Source: Welwitschia mirabilis
Taxonomy: Eukaryota; Gnetophyta; Gnetopsida; Welwitschiales
Reading direction: 5' to 3'
Assembly: GCA_051453625.1 (NCBI GenBank)
Contig: JBOZIK010000001.1
Location: 119,373,550-119,403,543 of the forward strand
Length of the DNA stretch: 29,994 nt
The translations under genes and the position numbers were made by a program. Under the pieces are notes generated by a model. That model was not told the origin of the DNA and made no database searches. It saw only the letters and a list, made by a program, of their open reading frames with translations. Each line of letters begins with the position of its first letter. The first letter of the stretch is position 1. This document shows, piece by piece, positions 1 to 10,465 of the stretch.

Positions 1-234
1 AGATGCAAAAGATGATTTATTTATCAGTAAAATTGAAGTACATGCTCTTGAAGTAACAACTCCCCAATGAAAGATTCTCTTCCTAACATCAAGATAGTTC
101 TTCTCACAAGTAGGATGGATCTAGTTGCCTTCAACAATTTCCAAATGTCACAAGAATGTAAATGGAAAGGATGATTTGAAGAGGATCTAAATGGATCTAT
201 TTATAAGTTGGGATAGATCACTAAAGGGTGTGAA
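1..234. other. Unassigned sequence before first gap
   Basis: No open frame, repeat or known motif could be supported in this AT-rich stretch. It runs directly into an assembly gap. It could be the edge of a transposon or host intergenic DNA. Confidence 0.5.
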
Positions 235-1009
235 NNNNNNNNNNNNNNNNNNNNNNNNNNNNNNNNNNNNNNNNNNNNNNNNNNNNNNNNNNNNNNNNNN
301 NNNNNNNNNNNNNNNNNNNNNNNNNNNNNNNNNNNNNNNNNNNNNNNNNNNNNNNNNNNNNNNNNNNNNNNNNNNNNNNNNNNNNNNNNNNNNNNNNNNN
401 NNNNNNNNNNNNNNNNNNNNNNNNNNNNNNNNNNNNNNNNNNNNNNNNNNNNNNNNNNNNNNNNNNNNNNNNNNNNNNNNNNNNNNNNNNNNNNNNNNNN
501 NNNNNNNNNNNNNNNNNNNNNNNNNNNNNNNNNNNNNNNNNNNNNNNNNNNNNNNNNNNNNNNNNNNNNNNNNNNNNNNNNNNNNNNNNNNNNNNNNNNN
601 NNNNNNNNNNNNNNNNNNNNNNNNNNNNNNNNNNNNNNNNNNNNNNNNNNNNNNNNNNNNNNNNNNNNNNNNNNNNNNNNNNNNNNNNNNNNNNNNNNNN
701 NNNNNNNNNNNNNNNNNNNNNNNNNNNNNNNNNNNNNNNNNNNNNNNNNNNNNNNNNNNNNNNNNNNNNNNNNNNNNNNNNNNNNNNNNNNNNNNNNNNN
801 NNNNNNNNNNNNNNNNNNNNNNNNNNNNNNNNNNNNNNNNNNNNNNNNNNNNNNNNNNNNNNNNNNNNNNNNNNNNNNNNNNNNNNNNNNNNNNNNNNNN
901 NNNNNNNNNNNNNNNNNNNNNNNNNNNNNNNNNNNNNNNNNNNNNNNNNNNNNNNNNNNNNNNNNNNNNNNNNNNNNNNNNNNNNNNNNNNNNNNNNNNN
1001 NNNNNNNNN
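235..1009. other. Assembly gap (775 N)
   Basis: A run of 775 undetermined bases. Any apparent open frame across it is an artefact of the Ns. Confidence 0.99.
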
Positions 1010-1219
1010 GGAAAAACCTGTAAATAGTACCTGAAAATATACTTTACAAGTGCATTAAATAGGTTAAGTTGGCATCTCAACATGGTGGAAAAATAACTAT
1101 TTTAAATATTCAAATTACTAATTGAATAAGAATAAGAAGAATAAGAAAAATGAGGAAAATAATGAGCACAAAGAAAATAAGAGAAGTAAAAATAAAAATA
1201 CTAGAATTGTAATCTAAGT

Positions 1220-1234
1220 AATGATAACATTCAT
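1220..1234. repeat. Left target-site duplication of the truncated LINE
   Basis: The 15-mer aatgataacattcat occurs here and again exactly at 2894-2908. The second copy follows an A-rich tail, which is the layout expected of a LINE inserted by target-primed reverse transcription. Confidence 0.75.
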
Positions 1235-1239
1235 TAATT

Positions 1240-1414
1240 AGATAAAACATAACAAATTCTATGAATTTAATAAATTCTATCCTGATGAATAGAGCCTTGG
1301 TGTTTACCTGACTCTGGTATTTGGTGCTCAAGAAGGAGACTCTATGGGTTAAATGATGCAATGAGTATTATTTTAAAGGATTAAATATTTGGCAGTACCA
1401 GATAAAACATAACA
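1240..1414. repeat. 15-bp direct repeat pair, 160 bp apart
   Basis: agataaaacataaca occurs at 1240-1254 and 1400-1414. In both copies it is followed within a few bases by tatgaat, so the imperfect repeat is about 26 bp long. It may be a local duplication or the target-site duplication of a small insertion of about 145 bp between the copies. The inserted stretch shows no tRNA-like SINE head that I could recognise. Confidence 0.5.
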
Positions 1415-1593
1415 CTTTATGAATCATAAAAAAAATTTTAAAACTCAAAGACCTATTAGGTGGCTATGTTCAAGTCATTGCTAATTCGATGGTTTGAAAA
1501 GAAGCTGGCATTCCTTTCTCCACCTCCTTAATTTATCATCATTTAAGTTATCAAGACCCAAAGCTAGACTAGTATGCTATGATCTAGAATTGC

Positions 1594-2010
1594 TTTGCTA
1601 TCCCAAAATACTCTTTTATCTCATGGTTGGGTTGCAATAATAGACCGTTTACCAAAGACAGACTTATCAAGATAGGGATCCAAACTAACCTTGTTTGTAA
1701 ATTATGTGGTTTAGCAAAAGAATCTAGAAACCATCTTTTCTTTGAATGCCCTTCATGTGCCCTCCTTCTCCAGTTAGCAATGAACCTTATTCATCTCCAT
1801 CCCCCAGTAGACTCCTAGAATGATTTACTTAGCTGGATTAAGCAGAGATTTAGATCAAAGTCCTTTCATCATAGCATCAATAAATTCCTTTTTCCTGCTT
1901 GTATCTATTACATTTGGCAGGGTAAAAATGCTAAAATTTTCAAGTAGAAAGACTTTGAATTCCTATAATTTATTAAATAAATCAAGGTTTAACTTTCATT
2001 CAAACTGTCC
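1594..2010 (+). pseudogene. LINE ORF2 C-terminus with zf-RVT domain
   Basis: This is the zinc-binding reverse-transcriptase-associated domain (zf-RVT) found at the C-terminus of plant L1-type LINE ORF2. The readable frame 1627-1818 contains RPFTKDRLIKIGI, then CKLCG, then HLFFECPSC, which supplies the C-x2-C ... H-x4-C pattern of the family. The preceding bases in another frame read like the aromatic PKYSFISWLG lead-in. After the stop at 1816 the reading shifts and continues as YYIWQGKNAKIF (about 1900-1940), equivalent to the W-x-x-R-N-x-R-I-F tail of plant LINEs. At least one frameshift and one stop make it a pseudogene. The open frames at 2127-2508 do not resemble any domain I know. Confidence 0.8.
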
Positions 2011-2018
2011 TCTATTCA

Positions 2019-2893
2019 AAAGCTAAAAGACACTCAAAAAAATCATTCATGGTGCCAGATTGTTGGCATATCTCCCCAATTTTTGGGAAGAAATCCTAAT
2101 GCTTAAATTAGGTGTCTTAAAATCTTTTGGACAAGATAAGTTTTAGAATTTCTTTGTCTATGGGGTGGCTCTCTGTAATAATTTTTTTTTTAATTTATGT
2201 CCTTTCTCCAAGTTTTTTCAAATCAATCCTCTTAAGAGTGCGTTATTCTGTAGTGATAGAAAGATCCCTTATTTTAGGCCTAGATCAAGCCTCTTATGGA
2301 TTCCCTGCTCATCTATTCTTTCACAAAGAATATGCCTAGGCATTTAGATAGTATCTCTAGTAAAATGTTGGATTTTTTTCTAGGTCAACTAAAGAGAGGA
2401 TTTTTGATGGCTAGCGAGCTTCATTTTATTAATTCCTTTGCTCCCCAATTTCATCAGGGAGTCTGGGAGGGAAATTTGTGTAGAGTATCCTTTCAACGCG
2501 ATCACTAGAGCTAATTTGTAGCATATACTCCCACAAATGTCTAGTGTTAAGATCTCTATTTCACTAATATATGTATAGTCTAGGCCTATTCTGGGATGAC
2601 TCTAAATCCCATCCAGATCCTTCACATGATATTTCCTAGTTTATTTTAGATGATTAAATCTCCAGATTATCCTCGGTCACTGCAACCCAGAGAATAAATC
2701 TAAAGAAACTTTGGATTTTGACCTTTCTTTTTAGGTCAGCTGAGGGGTTCTACATCCCAAATCCTCTTTTACATATGCTACTCAGTCATAGCTTTTGATG
2801 AAAGTATCATATATATTCTATCTCCTATGTCTTTGTAAGAGTCGTACTGTTAATGTTCTAGTAATGAAAAAATTTTAATTTTCATTTAAAAAA
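2019..2893 (+). other. Presumed LINE 3' UTR and A-rich tail
   Basis: No domain is seen in the short frames here. The stretch lies between the end of the ORF2 remnant and the A-rich tail that precedes the right target-site duplication, so it is assigned to the LINE by position. It is somewhat long for a plant LINE 3' UTR and may contain other sequence. Confidence 0.45.
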
Positions 2894-2908
2894 AATGATA
2901 ACATTCAT
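2894..2908. repeat. Right target-site duplication of the truncated LINE
   Basis: Exact second copy of the 15-mer at 1220-1234, placed immediately after the A-rich tail of the LINE. Confidence 0.75.
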
Positions 2909-4250
2909 CAAGAGGAATTTTCAGCAATTTCTCTAAGTAATAACAAAACATCGTTTATAGATGAAGAATATTAAGCCATATGATTAGCAATAAAGAATAC
3001 TTCATTAAGCTTATGCCAACATTGAATAGAATCACAAAACATGTGACCACTTTTGATGGAATGAAACTAAGAATGAAGTAGTAAGAAAATATGGAGCTAT
3101 ACTTTTTCACCTTAATGAACACTCTCTAGATTCTAAATTTTACAATGAACTTAAAAGTTAAATTTAATAGAAAAACATTAAATTTAGTAAAAAGAAGTAT
3201 ACTTTATGTTGTATTAAATAAGCAAAATACATATTAACCCATTGCTAAAGAATAAAACAAAACAAGTAAACATAAAAATAAAATTCATTCATATGATTTA
3301 TGTAAATCATTATCTATTTCATTCCTAAAATGATAGAATCATTTTTCTTACTTTTATCAATGACTATAGTAGGATGTCTTTTGTATACTTCCTATGAAAA
3401 AAGTCTTAAATCCTTAAAACCTTTAAAGTATTTTTGGTACAAACAGAAAAGTAGATGAATCAATATACTCAAGAAAAAATGGAGGAGTAGAATACATATT
3501 AAAAAATTTCTTGGAAAATCTTAAAAATTTTAAAATCACTCCATCTTATAAACCTTAACTCAATTGAGTAATTAAAATTAAAAATAGAACAATCATGAAG
3601 ATGAGTACAAGCATGTTGTATAAGAAATATCTTTCATCATTCCTATGGATAAAAGATATTGCAACAACTATATATAATTGAAATAGACTTTCTACTAAAG
3701 CTCAAGATAGAGATTTACAAAAACAAAAAGATTTGATGAGGCTACATCCTAAAGCTACCTTCGAATGTTTGAAAGCAAAGTTTCATGCATATTTCATAAC
3801 AATGAAAAGACTAAAGATCAAAGCTACTTTTTAATTATGCTTAGTTATTTTGATTAGAGTAAATTCTATTAAAAATTAAGTTTACAAAATTTATTATTAT
3901 CTAAGATATAATATTTTAAAAACTACTAAATTTGATAATTATATCTAATCCACACCATTTAATGAACTAATTTCAATTATGAAAGAGTTAGAAAAAATTC
4001 TTGATGAATCTACAAGTTAAAATTTATATTAATAAGGCTATAAATTCTTGATATCAAATTCCTAAAACATGGAAATAAATGATCATATTAATGGTAAAGA
4101 TAAAAATGTTCCTTTTTAGTTATTGATGGTGAATCTAGCCCTATTTTAAATGACAAAGAATAAATGCCATGTTGGATAAGAAAATTCTGTGATTCATTAC
4201 ACAAATACCAAAGAAGTTTGATAGAAGAAAATCCACATCAAACCATACAT
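2909..4250. other. Unassigned AT-rich sequence
   Basis: No gene is supported. The right-hand part, from about 3.7 kb, may be the decayed 5' UTR and start of ORF1 of the LINE that follows, because ORF1 of these elements begins several hundred bases before the recognisable motif at 4.3 kb. No start codon or target-site duplication could be fixed. Confidence 0.4.
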
Positions 4251-4296
4251 AATGGTCAACCATTTATTTTCAATAATAATAAAATAATTTCTTTCT

Positions 4297-4485
4297 ATTA
4301 AAAAATGATTATTTTTCTCATCCAGTTAGAAGGGTTTGCATAAAATTAAATTTAAGTAAAGAATTACCCACTTCAATTCAACTATATTATAAAGGGAAGA
4401 TAATAGATGAAAATATTAGGAAGATAATAGATGAAAATATTAGTTATTTTTCCTTACCAAATTCTTATTTTTACTATTAATAGAT
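4297..4485 (+). pseudogene. LINE ORF1 remnant (DUF4283/zinc-knuckle type)
   Basis: A frame reads HPVRRVCIKLNL then SKELPTSIQLYYKG, then ENISYFSLPNSYFYY. This follows the conserved ORF1 block of plant LINEs, where an RVCVEIDL-like strand and a LP-x-x-I element are followed by a Y-E-N-L-P segment and a CCHC knuckle; the knuckle cysteines are not preserved. ORF1 is the RNA-binding partner protein in L1-type retrotransposition. A perfect 24-bp tandem duplication lies inside the block. The N-terminal DUF4283 part is not readable. Confidence 0.55.
4395..4442 (+). repeat. Perfect 24-bp tandem duplication
   Basis: The 24-mer beginning ggaagataatagatga is present twice head to tail with no mismatch (4395-4418 and 4419-4442). 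It keeps the reading frame of the ORF1 remnant. Its perfection in otherwise decayed DNA implies a recent slippage event. Confidence 0.9.
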
Positions 4486-4829
4486 ATCTCATAAGATTTT
4501 TTTTCATTTAATTACCTAAAGTTATTAGCAAAGAGAGCCATTAAAGATAAATTAGAAGAAGAAATTACAAAATAAAATAAACATTAAAAAATATAATAGG
4601 TATCATGGGAGACAACTTCTAATAAGGAATTTCCCAAAAAACTAGGGGGGGAAACAAAACAAAGAGACAAAGCCATAAGAATATAAATGGATAAAAGTAA
4701 AGTATCCAAAGAATAATAAATCTAAAGTTATGCCATCATTATTTAAAAATTTAAGCTAAGAAATATCTAAGAAGGATAGGAAAAATTTAGCAAATTTAAA
4801 GTTTTAAGATGAAAAAGATATCATTTAAT

Positions 4830-5710
4830 TTTCTTCTATTTTAAGGTTTAAGAGCCTAGGATTAATAAGAATTTTTCTCATAGACAACAAAATATTGTCA
4901 TTTCTAATTTTAATTAGGTAATTTCATTTAATTATTTAATCGTTTATGAAGATGTAAACATTGTATGTTTCATCCTCATGAATTTTATTTCTTATAATTT
5001 TTCAAATTATTAGACCCATGAAGAATAAAAATGATTTAATTTCTTTTTCAAAAGGTATATTTTTTATGTCTTCAATAAGTGAAAATTGTAAAATTTGAGT
5101 TGCTATTAGTTATCAAACTTTTTATCCCTAAAGAAAGTTATTTCTAAACTAACCATGAAGCAAGAATATATGGAGTTCTTATTTGTGCTCTAGAATTGAT
5201 TTTATCTTGGGAGATAGAGATGTATGGATCTATTTGAATATTTTTAATTAACTTTTAGTATTTATTTAGTGTATGCCACTTGTAATTCTTAAGAAAGAGT
5301 TATGTTTTAAACTTAATTAAAGAATTTTTTCCTAAGAATATTTACACTAGTTATGGGGATTTTAGTATGTTACAACGTATTTTTAATGAAATAGGAGGAG
5401 AACCTTTTACTTTTAAGAAAAATGAATGAATGATTTGATCTTCATTTATAACCAAATTTTAGCTATTGTATCGTAATGTTGATAGAGATAATAAGGATGG
5501 TCATTAGTTCATATGATTTAATTATAGATCTAATATGAAAATGATTTTTCATAGATTATGGTTTTTTTTTAATTCTTTAGATCATTATTTTAAAACTTAT
5601 CAAGTTCTATTTTTTCGAGCTCATCTAGAATGCACGTTATCAAATCACTTCTCAATTAGGTTTTTCATTTAAAGAATAGGTCATGTTTATATTTACTCTA
5701 AAATTTTCAT
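4830..5710 (+). pseudogene. LINE ORF2 endonuclease domain remnant
   Basis: Degenerate apurinic-type endonuclease (EEP superfamily) that nicks the target DNA. The clearest landmark is YGDFS at 5352-5366, equal to the conserved GDFN motif. It is followed by an N-E-I-G-G segment and, at about 5625-5660, by LECTLSNHFSI, equal to the G-x-SDH-x-P motif near the C-terminus, here SNH. The upstream part, about 4840-5220, has only faint similarity. Stops are frequent in all frames. Confidence 0.6.
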
Positions 5711-6219
5711 TGAAAATATTATCTTTTTATCTAATAGAAGATTATAGGAATATTTAAATTGTATTTGAAACTTTCTCCCACTATCCTAGATCTATGAGAT
5801 CCTTTAAATAATTCAATAAATATTTAGATAAGAAGTTTCATGTGGTTTTTTTTTTAATACTAAAAATAACATGTGGTTTCTTTTAATACTAAAAATAATA
5901 TTAACATACTTACAATATATCTTTCTCATTTACCTTATGATAGAAATCTGTAAGAATAGCTAATAAGTCTTTGACATCAGTAAATGATTTTTGAAAATCA
6001 TAAGTCTTAAGCTAATCCATTGAAGCATAAGATAAATTTCCTAAATGTAGGAGATAAAGTATCATAATAATTCTTATAATTTTTAAACGGTCCTACAAAT
6101 AATTAACATATAGACAATGTAAAAGTTGACAATGAATTTTTTTTAAGACTTCTGCCATTTTAAAAGCCTTTTTGAATCATTATTCAAATGTATTTACTTC
6201 TTGTGAAATCTATAGAGCA

Positions 6220-7450
6220 TCTCTAAAATGGTTTTTAATCTATGACTCCCACTTATTATTTCTCTAGTTTAGGCAAGGAAGGCTTATTAACTATGTAAGA
6301 TCTTAAAGAGGCTTTATTTTCTATGGCCAACTACAAAACTTTGAGTTTAGAGAGGCTATCTTGTAAATGTTGTAAATACTTTTAGGATGAAGTTGATGTT
6401 GATTTTTTAAACATGTATAAGGAAGTTATAGTTTTTGTTTTTTCTTAGTTAAAAGATTAATCAAGGATTAATAAAGTTATTACTAAATTTAAAAGATAAT
6501 CTCATCTCATCAATTAGATTACTATTACTTTATTAAACATTAGTTATAAGACTATTGCTAAAACTATTGCATTAAAAGTTTGGGATTTTTTACCTCAAGT
6601 AATTAAGGATGAATATATAGGTTTTATTCTAAGAAGACTTGTTAATGGATAATGTATTAATAGTAGTAGAGGCTATGACTTGGGCAAGGTATACTCATCA
6701 AAATATTATTCTCTTAAAATTGGATTATGTAAAAGGTTATGACACGATGGAATGACATTTTATCTTGGAAATGCTAATGAAGTTAAGTTTAGAATTTTCT
6801 TCTATTTCTCATGTGTAATTGTTGTTTTCAAATGCCACTAATAAGATTTGCATTGTTAAAAGTTACTCACAAATAATTAATTTGTAAGGATTTATTAGAT
6901 AAGATTGTCCTCTTTATTCTTAATTATTTATTCTTGCATCTAAATCTTTTGATTATGTTTTAAATCATTACATTTATTAAAATATAACTAAAGGTATTTC
7001 CTTGCCTAATACACTACATTGAATTATCAATAGCCACTTTGCAAATGATAGTTTTTTATTATTAATAAAAGAAGAAGATTTTCTTGGTGCTATTCTTTGC
7101 TATATTGAATTTTATTGTGAAGCCTCAAGTTTAACTATTAATCGAAACAAAATGCAAGAAAGAAGAAGTAAGGTTATAAATATTAGTTTTAAATTTTCTT
7201 TGGTTAGGGCTATAACCTTTAAATCTTATTACTTTATTGGGAATTTTTTTTGTTATTTAGCATTTGATAATCAATTTTGGAAAAAAAATGAGTAAGTGGG
7301 TTATAAGATCTGTTTCATTAGTAGGTAAATTCATTATTACTTATAAGATCCTTCAATTAGTTCATGTTTATTATTCTTACCTTACAATTCCTTTAAAAAC
7401 ATATTATGAAAATTTATAGTAGGTTATTAGGTTATTTTTTAGGGAGAATG
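6220..7450 (+). pseudogene. LINE ORF2 reverse transcriptase remnant
   Basis: RVT_1 domain of an L1-type LINE, read through stops and shifts. In order: LKEALFSMANYKT (about 6302-6340), the finger block YKTIAKTIALKVWDFLPQVI ending in GFILRR (about 6540-6640), catalytic block A as LKLDYVKGYD (about 6714-6742, first catalytic Asp kept), an RxDCPLYS block near 6900, catalytic block C as HFANDS (7035-7052), then YCEASSLTINRNKM (about 7115-7150). The usual FADD box has become FAND through GAT to AAT, removing one catalytic Asp, so the enzyme would be dead even without the stops. Confidence 0.8.
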
Positions 7451-7855
7451 GTAATATTCATAATGATTTTTCTCAATTTAATTAATATTTTTATACCCTT
7501 ACCAAAAAGCTAAGAGTTTTAGACTTTTATTTTGCATATCATCAAGGAATGTTAATAGATTCTAAATGGATTTTGAGAGCTTTAAGAGATAATGAAGATT
7601 GGAAGATCTTAATTAGACATAGGATGAAGCCAAGAATTTCCAATAATTCTAAAATATGGCATAATACTCATTAGGGGAATTGAATTATTACTATTGAAAA
7701 AGTTAAAATTTTAGGCTAAGTTTCTCTTTAATAAATCTAGCCTATATGGAAAAATTTAACTCATATTGCATTAGAAACATTTAATTAAATGGATTTCAAT
7801 TTGGTGGAGTTCTTATGATGAAATTATTGGTAGATTTATTATTTTTAATTTACAT

Positions 7856-8550
7856 TTGAAGAGGATTAAATTTAATCATCAAGGCATTCTTTACATTACA
7901 ATCTCTTCTCCCAACACTAATCCTATAGATACATTAGAATGGGATATANNNNNNNNNNNNNNNNNNNNNNNNNNNNNNNNNNNNNNNNNNNNNNNNNNNN
8001 NNNNNNNNNNNNNNNNNNNNNNNNNNNNNNNNNNNNNNNNNNNNNNNNNNNNNNNNNNNNNNNNNAGTATATTTGGTTAGATAATATCCACATGTTAGGT
8101 TTCTCCATTAAAAAATCTCAAAAGTGGTTTGGAAGGAAAAAGGCTTCTTTAGATGTTTTAAATTAGAGATGGAATATTTAATATACTATAGATGAATAGA
8201 TAAAAATTTTTAAGTTGATATGGAAACTTCATGTATAGCCTAAAGTCTAATTTTTTACTTTGTCCTTGCTATATAAGTGTCTTTTCATTGGCTGTCAGTT
8301 ATAAATTCTTAGATTTAATATTCCAACTTTTCCACTTTATTTGAAGGAATATCCTATTAAACATGTTTTTTTTTTAATTATTCCTTTGCCTAATGATCTT
8401 GGGTCTAGTGTTTTCCAATTCTTCTATTTATATAGTGCTATAATTTTTTTACTCTAATTATCAATGTGAACATTAGGCATGTTGATAGACTTATAGTATT
8501 TTAAAATATGACTGGACCTAAAACATTGTTTTGCATTTTGAAGCAAATAT
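7856..8550 (+). pseudogene. LINE ORF2 C-terminal zf-RVT region, interrupted by gap
   Basis: After the gap the frame reads YIWLDNIHMLGFS and later IWKLHV then PKVxFFTL (about 8217-8262), which is the lead-in to zf-RVT. A second frame gives KHVFF (about 8360), matching the H-x-F-F part of the H-L-F-F-E-C box. At about 8465-8490, NVNIRHVDRLI resembles the tail after the R-N-A-R-I motif. Zinc-binding cysteines are largely lost. The left part (7856-7948) is a short open frame without a recognisable motif. Confidence 0.5.
7949..8065. other. Assembly gap (117 N)
   Basis: A run of 117 undetermined bases inside the LINE. Confidence 0.99.
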
Positions 8551-10427
8551 GTGATGTGATATATAAGGAATAATTAGATAGACAAAATTTTAGCTTTGAG
8601 TTAAAGTTGAATTTCTGCATTACATTTTAAATGTAGGTTTATGGTAGAAGATAGAAGCATCCAAAGTAGAGTCAAGATATTTTCTCTTCTTTAACAACAT
8701 AACCAAATGTGCCATCTTTAATTTCTAAATTTCTTCTTAATTACTTATAATCATCTCTATTTAATCATGTAATGATGAAATACTACTGTTTTTATGTTTG
8801 ATATTTTTCTATTTTACTAAGAAACATTTAGATAAACTTTTTTTAATTATATGTATATATTAGGGCTTTATCACAACAACCCCTTCATCCTAGAAAAACC
8901 TATTAAAGTAATTAAAATTATTTTATGATAAATTAAGTAAATATTTAAATTTTTATAAAATGCTATAATCTTTTTTAATAATTATCTAATTTATAATAAA
9001 TTTGGTTACATATATGTGTATAATCTAAATCTAAAAATCAATTTTATGTGTTTTACTAGTTACAATATAAATTTGATCTAGTAGCATAAATATTAGAAAC
9101 ATGATAGCTAGAAAACATGATTAGATATGCAAAAAATGTTTTTTAATTTATCTAAAATTTTAAATCCCTAGAAATTTCCATACTATGTTGTCTAACAAAT
9201 TAGAAAGGTGCATTAAAAAATTTAAGTTTCTCCAACTTAAAACTAGGGATATATTAGAATTTATTTATGTTGAGTTGAATGAATAAATCAAACCCCATGA
9301 TTTTAAAGATTAAGCATATTTTCTAAGATGTATTAGTGAGTTTTCTAAAATGTCATGCATTTAATATCTAAGATAAGAAATAGAATCCAATTATTTCAAA
9401 AGTTATGTTTAAAATTTAAAAAATAAATAATAAGGTTTTATGAATAAATGATTAGAAAGAATACATTATGGTAGAATTTATTGAGTATATACATAATAAC
9501 GGAATAAAGAAAAAAACAGTTATCATATACAAATCATGACAAAATATAATTATTAAAAGAGAACAAATTAATAATGAAAATAGTTAAATTTTCTATTAAC
9601 AAAAATTTCATTGAAAAATTGTCCATCAACAAAAGTAATAGAGCTTAAATTATGGTGTTCCAAAAATCTTTATCATGTTACTATGACATATCCATGAAAA
9701 ATGTTATACCCAAATCTTTTTAGGGTCTTATTACACTCTTAATTATGATTTTTATGAATTACTCATATAGATAGCTATAAACTTGATAAGATTTTTGTGA
9801 AATGCAAGTATAGATAGCTATAGATGCCTTTTGTAATGTTGATAGAGAAAAATATAAAGTTGGTATTAATATTAAAGTCACTCTTTATATCTATGAATTA
9901 AAATTATTAGTTTTAATTTTTCCTATAGTAGTATAGTAGTAACATAGATTATGATTCACTAAATTGAATATATCACATGTCAAAATGTATTAGATTTAAT
10001 CTTAGCTTTTGTAAAGAGCATGTGCTAGCACAAGATTTAATATCACGTGGAGGTATTCAGGTTGCTCAAGTAGCATCAAATTCTAAGTAGTATTACATAG
10101 AAACATGTTTGAGTGATAAATGCATGTGTGAATGATGAAGTTATATGTTAAATGTATTATTAGTAATTAGTTGCTTTTCATATTCTTCCTAAAATTTTAA
10201 AGGTACTTTTCATATGCATAATCAATGTTAATATGTGTGCTATAAATTTTTATTATTTTATTCATTATAGATTATATTACATTATTGGATAGTTTATAAT
10301 TAATGGGAATCATCAAAATTAGCTAAACCTCCTTACACTACTTTCATTACATAAGAGACTAGAAGTAAGTATGATGAGATCGTAAGAAAGCATTACAATT
10401 TTTATGTATGTGTTATTCCAAGCCTAC

Positions 10428-10430
<3 letters not shown>

Positions 10431-10462
<32 letters not shown>
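10431..10462. repeat. (TA)16 microsatellite
   Basis: Sixteen uninterrupted TA units, followed by a purine stretch (gaaagaaagaaaaaaaag). Confidence 0.97.

Positions 10463-10465
<3 letters not shown>

Larger units (their letters stand above)
1235..2893 (+). mobile_element. 5'-truncated L1-type LINE, degenerate
   Basis: A LINE remnant of about 1.66 kb on the + strand. Only the C-terminal part of ORF2 (zf-RVT and tail, about 1590-2010) is recognisable, followed by an 850-bp segment taken as 3' UTR and an A-rich end (tgaaaaaattttaattttca then a run of A, about 2863-2893). A perfect 15-bp direct repeat brackets it. Loss of endonuclease and reverse transcriptase fits 5' truncation during insertion. 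The first 200 bp carry an internal 15-bp direct repeat (1240 and 1400), so the exact 5' boundary is less sure than the 3' one. Nothing here could still be active. Confidence 0.7.
4250..8650 (+). mobile_element. Long degenerate L1-type LINE, + strand
   Basis: The parts of a plant L1-type LINE occur in the right order on one strand: ORF1 C-terminal motif (4.30-4.48 kb), endonuclease (4.83-5.71 kb), reverse transcriptase (6.22-7.45 kb) and zf-RVT with tail (8.07-8.55 kb). The span matches an almost full-length element. Every frame is interrupted by many stops, most of the kind made by C-to-T change. A 117-base gap interrupts the part between RT and zf-RVT. Neither end could be fixed: no convincing poly-A tail or target-site duplication was found, so both boundaries are estimates. 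Confidence 0.7.

Noticed and set aside
187-1083. Open frames of nearly 300 codons on both strands
   Set aside because: They run through 775 Ns; only a few real codons lie at the ends, so they are artefacts.
1110-1361. 83-codon minus-strand frame with hydrophobic C-terminus
   Set aside because: Composition (Ile, Phe, Leu runs) is what A-rich + strand DNA gives by chance, and it crosses the left end of the LINE and its target-site duplication.
2127-2508. Three overlapping + strand frames of 60-70 codons
   Set aside because: No motif, mutual overlap in different phases, and location in the presumed LINE 3' UTR.
7856-8166. Open frames spanning the second gap
   Set aside because: They are extended by Ns. 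The real codons at the edges belong to the decayed LINE ORF2 on the + strand, and the minus-strand frame is a shadow.
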